Assembly (NCBI GenBank): GCA_029077775.1 | Contig: JAQNCU010000016.1 | Span: 1 to 17,164 of the forward strand | Direction of reading: 5' to 3' | DNA length: 17,164 nucleotides | Source of the DNA: Acidocella sp. | GTDB lineage: Bacteria; Pseudomonadota; Alphaproteobacteria; Acetobacterales; Acetobacteraceae | Shown: positions 14,073-17,164 of the stretch, in pieces | Numbering within the stretch: position 1 is the first letter of the stretch | How the letters are laid out: every line of letters begins with the position of its first letter | Program-made: the position numbers and the translations under genes | The notes under the pieces: model-generated | Databases searched by the model: none | What the model saw: the letters and a program-made list of their open reading frames with translations, nothing else | Told to the model about the DNA's origin: nothing

Positions 14073-16949
14073 ATGGCTGAGCAGAACAACGCGGGATACA
14101 TAACGGTCCGCGGCGCGCGGGAACATAACCTCAAAAACATCGACATCCAGATTCCGCGCGAACAGCTCACGGTCATCACGGGCCTCTCCGGCTCTGGTAA
14201 ATCCTCGCTGGCCTTCGATACCATCTATGCCGAGGGCCAGCGCCGCTATGTTGAGAGCCTGTCATCCTATGCCAGGCAGTTCCTTGAACTTATGGGCAAG
14301 CCCGATGTGGATAGTATCGAGGGCCTGTCCCCCGCCATCTCCATCGAGCAGAAAACGACCTCCCGCAACCCGCGCTCCACGGTCGGCACGGTCACGGAAA
14401 TTCATGATTATATGCGCCTGCTCTGGGCGCGGGCCGGGGTGCCCTATTCGCCCGCCACAAATCTGCCCATTGAGGCGCAGACCGTCTCGATGATGGTTGA
14501 CCGCGTTATGGCCATGGCGGAGGGCACGAGGCTGCTGCTGCTCGCCCCGGTTATACGTGACCGCAAGGGCGAATATAAAAAAGAACTGCTGGAGCTTCAG
14601 CGCAAAGGCTATACCCGCGTTAAGATCGACGGCAAGCTGTATGAGATCGACCAGGCACCGGCGCTGAATAAAAAATTGAAGCATGAGATCGAGGCCGTGG
14701 TCGACCGCATCGTCGTCAAACCGGGGATCGAGAAACGCCTGGCCGACTCGTTTGAAACCGCGCTCGGGCTGGCCGATGGCATTGTATATGCCGAGGCCGC
14801 CGATGACGGCGCCCGCACGGTCTTCTCCTCCCGTTTTGCCTGCCCTGTCAGCGGCTTCACGATCGAGGAGATCGAGCCGCGCCTGTTTTCCTTCAACTCC
14901 CCGCATGGTGCCTGCCCCGCCTGCGATGGGCTGGGGCATGAGACCTATTTCGACCCGCATCTCGTGGTGCCGGATGAACAACGCGCCTTGAACGCGGGGG
15001 CCGTTATGCCCTGGGTCAACGCGCAATCACCCTATTACGACCAGACGCTCATCAGCCTTGCCAAACATTTCAAGGTCAAAATGACCACCCCGTGGGAGGC
15101 CCTGCCCGAGCCCGTCCGCAACGGCATTCTGTATGGCACCGGCAAAGCCGATGTCGAACTCACCTATAAGGATTCGGCGCGCGCCTATACCGTGAAAAAA
15201 CCATTCGAGGGCGTGGTCAAAAATCTGGAGCGCCGCCTGCGGGAGACCGACAGCGCCTGGGTGCGCGAGGAATTATCCCGCTACCAGGCTGAGCGCCCCT
15301 GCGGGGTGTGCCGCGGCGCGCGCCTGAAACCCGAGGCCCTGGCGGTTAAAATCGCGGGCCATAACCTTGCTGAAATCGCGGAGATGTCGATCGCCTCAGC
15401 GCGCGCCTGGTTCGATGGTGTCGCCACGACCCTCACCCCGCAACGGCTGGAGATCGCCCGGCGGATTTTGCGGGAAATCCATGAGCGGCTGCAATTCCTC
15501 GTCGATGTCGGGCTTAACTACCTTACGCTGGCGCGTGGTTCGGCCACCCTTTCAGGCGGGGAGAGCCAGCGCATCCGCCTTGCCAGCCAGATCGGCTCGG
15601 GCCTCACCGGGGTGCTGTATGTTCTCGATGAACCCAGCATCGGCCTGCATCAACGCGATAATGAACGGTTACTCGGCACGCTCAACCGGCTGAAGCGCCT
15701 GGGCAACACGGTGCTAGTGGTTGAGCATGATGAAGACGCCATCCGCGCCGCTGACCATCTGGTCGATATGGGCCCCCATGCCGGGATAAAGGGTGGTTAT
15801 GTGGTGGCTGAAGGCACCCCCGCCGCCGTTGCCGCCAACCCCAAATCCATCACCGGGGATTATCTCTCGGGCCGACGGCGCATTCCCACCCCCAGCCCTC
15901 GCCGTGCCGCGCAGAGCAGCCGGGTGTTAAAAATTATCGGCGCGAGCGGCAATAATTTGAAAAATATCACAGCCGCCTTCCCGCTCGGCCTGTTTACCTG
16001 CATCACAGGCGTCTCCGGCGGTGGTAAATCCACGCTGGTGGTTGATACTTTGTACAAAGCGGTCTCCCGCCGTCTCATGGGCTCGGGCGAGGTCCCTGCG
16101 GCCTATGAGCGTCTCGAAGGGCTCGAACAGCTCGACAAAATCATCGACATCGACCAATCGCCCATCGGCCGCACCCCGCGTTCAAACCCCGCCACCTATA
16201 CCGATTTATTCGCCCCTATCCGCGACTGGTTCTCCGAGATGCCCGAGGCCCGCACGCGCGGCTATAAGCCGGGCCGTTTCTCCTTCAATGTCAAAGGCGG
16301 GCGCTGCGAATCCTGCCAGGGCGACGGTGTTTTGAAGATCGAGATGCATTTTCTGCCCGATGTCTTTGTCACCTGCGATACCTGCAAGGGCAAACGTTAT
16401 AACCGTGAAACGCTGGAGGTGAAATTCCGCGAAAAATCCATCGCCGATGTGCTGGATATGAGCGTCGATGAAGCCCAGATCTTTTTCAAAGCCGTGCCCA
16501 AAATCCATGACCGGCTCTCTATCCTCACCCGAGTCGGACTCGGTTACATCAAGCTCGGCCAACAAGCCACAACCCTCTCCGGCGGCGAGGCGCAGCGCAT
16601 AAAGCTCGCCAAGGAACTCGCCAAACGCCCGACCGGGCGCACCCTTTATATCCTGGACGAGCCCACCACCGGGCTGCATTTCGAGGATATCCGCAAATTG
16701 CTCGAAGTCCTGCACGCGCTGGTCGATGCGGGCAACACCATCATCGTCATCGAGCATAACCTCGAAGTGATCAAAACCGCCGACCACGTGATCGACCTCG
16801 GCCCTGAAGGCGGTGAGGGCGGCGGCCGGATCGTCGCCATCGGCACACCGGAGGACATCGCCGCGAGCCCGCACAGCCATACCGGGCGCTTTCTGGCACC
16901 GTTGCTTGCCGTTAAGCCGATGCCGGTACGGAAAAAAAGAACAGCGTAA
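14073..16949 (+). CDS. uvrA: UvrABC excinuclease subunit A (DNA damage recognition ATPase)
   Basis: UvrA dimers find bulky DNA lesions and load UvrB in nucleotide excision repair. The 958-aa product is full length. The first ATPase has Walker A GLSGSGKSS (residues 37-45) and signature LSGGESQRIRLASQIGSGL. The second has GVSGGGKST (646-654) and LSGGEAQRIKLAKELAKR, then ILDEPTTGLHFEDI. The C-terminal zinc module has all four cysteines (C745, C748, C768, C771). The first zinc module has C257, C281 and C284 but Ser at 260 (CPVSG), a form I recall from other alphaproteobacterial UvrA proteins. ATG 14073 has GAGG 5 bases upstream and follows the SOS box. It is the only complete + strand gene of the right half, and C-rich stretches on its coding strand fit the skew change described. 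Confidence 0.98.
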   Translation: MAEQNNAGYITVRGAREHNLKNIDIQIPREQLTVITGLSGSGKSSLAFDTIYAEGQRRYVESLSSYARQFLELMGKPDVDSIEGLSPAISIEQKTTSRNPRSTVGTVTEIHDYMRLLWARAGVPYSPATNLPIEAQTVSMMVDRVMAMAEGTRLLLLAPVIRDRKGEYKKELLELQRKGYTRVKIDGKLYEIDQAPALNKKLKHEIEAVVDRIVVKPGIEKRLADSFETALGLADGIVYAEAADDGARTVFSSRFACPVSGFTIEEIEPRLFSFNSPHGACPACDGLGHETYFDPHLVVPDEQRALNAGAVMPWVNAQSPYYDQTLISLAKHFKVKMTTPWEALPEPVRNGILYGTGKADVELTYKDSARAYTVKKPFEGVVKNLERRLRETDSAWVREELSRYQAERPCGVCRGARLKPEALAVKIAGHNLAEIAEMSIASARAWFDGVATTLTPQRLEIARRILREIHERLQFLVDVGLNYLTLARGSATLSGGESQRIRLASQIGSGLTGVLYVLDEPSIGLHQRDNERLLGTLNRLKRLGNTVLVVEHDEDAIRAADHLVDMGPHAGIKGGYVVAEGTPAAVAANPKSITGDYLSGRRRIPTPSPRRAAQSSRVLKIIGASGNNLKNITAAFPLGLFTCITGVSGGGKSTLVVDTLYKAVSRRLMGSGEVPAAYERLEGLEQLDKIIDIDQSPIGRTPRSNPATYTDLFAPIRDWFSEMPEARTRGYKPGRFSFNVKGGRCESCQGDGVLKIEMHFLPDVFVTCDTCKGKRYNRETLEVKFREKSIADVLDMSVDEAQIFFKAVPKIHDRLSILTRVGLGYIKLGQQATTLSGGEAQRIKLAKELAKRPTGRTLYILDEPTTGLHFEDIRKLLEVLHALVDAGNTIIVIEHNLEVIKTADHVIDLGPEGGEGGGRIVAIGTPEDIAASPHSHTGRFLAPLLAVKPMPVRKKRTA

Positions 16950-16958
16950 GCATAAGCG

Positions 16959-16990
16959 GCGCTTTTTGGAAAAAAGCGCGCAAAAACTTT
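16959..16990 (+). terminator. Hairpin after uvrA, possible terminator
   Basis: Ten bases after the uvrA stop, GCGCTTTTT (16959-16967) pairs with AAAAAGCGC (16971-16979) around GGA. It is followed by GCAAAAACTTTTG. The A/T pairs lie at the loop end and no T-run follows directly, so it is not a standard Rho-independent terminator. The same design recurs at 12951-12985 and 17126-17160. It may be a lineage-specific terminator or the hairpin part of the repeat family. Confidence 0.5.
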
Positions 16991-17006
16991 TGAATTGTTC
17001 GGGTCT

Positions 17007-17042
17007 AATACCAATCGCCGTAAAGGATGACACTTGGCATAA
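17007..17042 (+). repeat. Degenerate repeat copy C
   Basis: TAATACCAATC (17006-17016), then GCCGTAAAGG and ATGACACTTGGCATAA, aligns loosely with copies A and B (TAATACCAATC in copy A, TGACAC in the middle of both). Its right end, TTGGCATAACACT (17034-17046), is an inverted copy with one difference of AGTATTATGCCAA (17081-17093) at the left end of copy B. The two arms enclose 34 bases, giving a small inverted-repeat structure. Confidence 0.5.
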
Positions 17043-17046
17043 CACT

Positions 17047-17080
17047 CTTTGCTGACGCGCGGCCGCCCCACCAGCCCCGC
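17047..17080. other. GC-rich spacer between inverted repeat arms
   Basis: These 34 bases (rich in GCGCGGCCGCCCC) separate repeat copies C and B and are enclosed by the inverted arms 17034-17046 and 17081-17093. No gene or ribosome binding site is seen in the whole 215-base stretch after uvrA; everything recognisable in it is repeat or hairpin. Confidence 0.4.
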
Positions 17081-17164
17081 AGTATTATGCCAATCCGCGA
17101 AGACAGTGACACATCCAAGTAAGCAGCCGCTTTTTTGAAAAAAAGCGGCGCAAAAAACTTTTGT
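17081..17164. repeat. Dispersed repeat copy B, running off the window
   Basis: Bases 17090-17160 are identical to 12915-12985. The copy includes the hairpin GCCGCTTTTTT (17126-17136) pairing with 17139-17149, followed by GCAAAAAACTTTTGT. The window ends within or just after the element, so its right boundary is unknown. Both copies have the same orientation and lie about 4.2 kb apart, flanking ssb and uvrA. Confidence 0.85.

Noticed and set aside
16206..17045. Minus-strand frames opposite uvrA (also 14262-15026)
   Set aside because: They mirror uvrA codons and show no family features; uvrA is certain.
12911..17164. Repeat copies as a CRISPR array
   Set aside because: Only two near-identical copies about 4.2 kb apart and one degenerate copy; no regular spacers and no cas genes.

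Overview
The window looks like a GC-rich alphaproteobacterial chromosome segment, possibly from an acid- or acetic-acid-bacterium-like lineage (family Acetobacteraceae); that assignment is inference. The pointers are the divergent ssb/uvrA pair with an alphaproteobacterial-type LexA box (GAAC-N7-GAAC), the hisF-hisE-HIT gene order, UvrA with the CPVSG form of the first zinc motif, and residues of an HlyD plus DHA2 efflux pair.

Left half (1-9047). The end of hisF, hisE and a HIT-family gene run together on the + strand. A compact three-hairpin intergenic element (974-1089) separates them from a full-length chrA chromate transporter. A MYG1-family gene converges on chrA from the minus strand. 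Next come glpD and glpK, overlapping by 4 bases (GTGA), for glycerol catabolism. A flavin-dependent monooxygenase-like gene on the minus strand converges on glpK. It diverges from an ATP-grasp ligase gene across an AT-rich gap holding an 18-bp perfect palindrome. This oxidoreductase/ATP-grasp pair is the best candidate for an undescribed small pathway.

Right half (9048-17164). A 969-aa protein with four PAS-like regions, GGDEF and EAL domains lies on the minus strand. Behind it is the decayed remnant of an EmrA/EmrB-type efflux operon (12246-13453), with frameshifts, deletions and repeat sequences at its breakpoints. Then come ssb (minus) and uvrA (plus), diverging from a region with a clear SOS box next to uvrA. 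The right edge (16950-17164) carries repeats, including a 71-bp sequence identical to one inside the decayed efflux operon.

Strand composition changes across the window. The + strand is mostly G-rich up to about 9050, even under minus-strand genes. It is mostly C-rich from about 9230 on, even in parts of uvrA, which is a + strand gene. This looks like a replichore or inversion boundary near 9050-9230. No tRNA, rRNA, CRISPR array or complete insertion sequence was seen.
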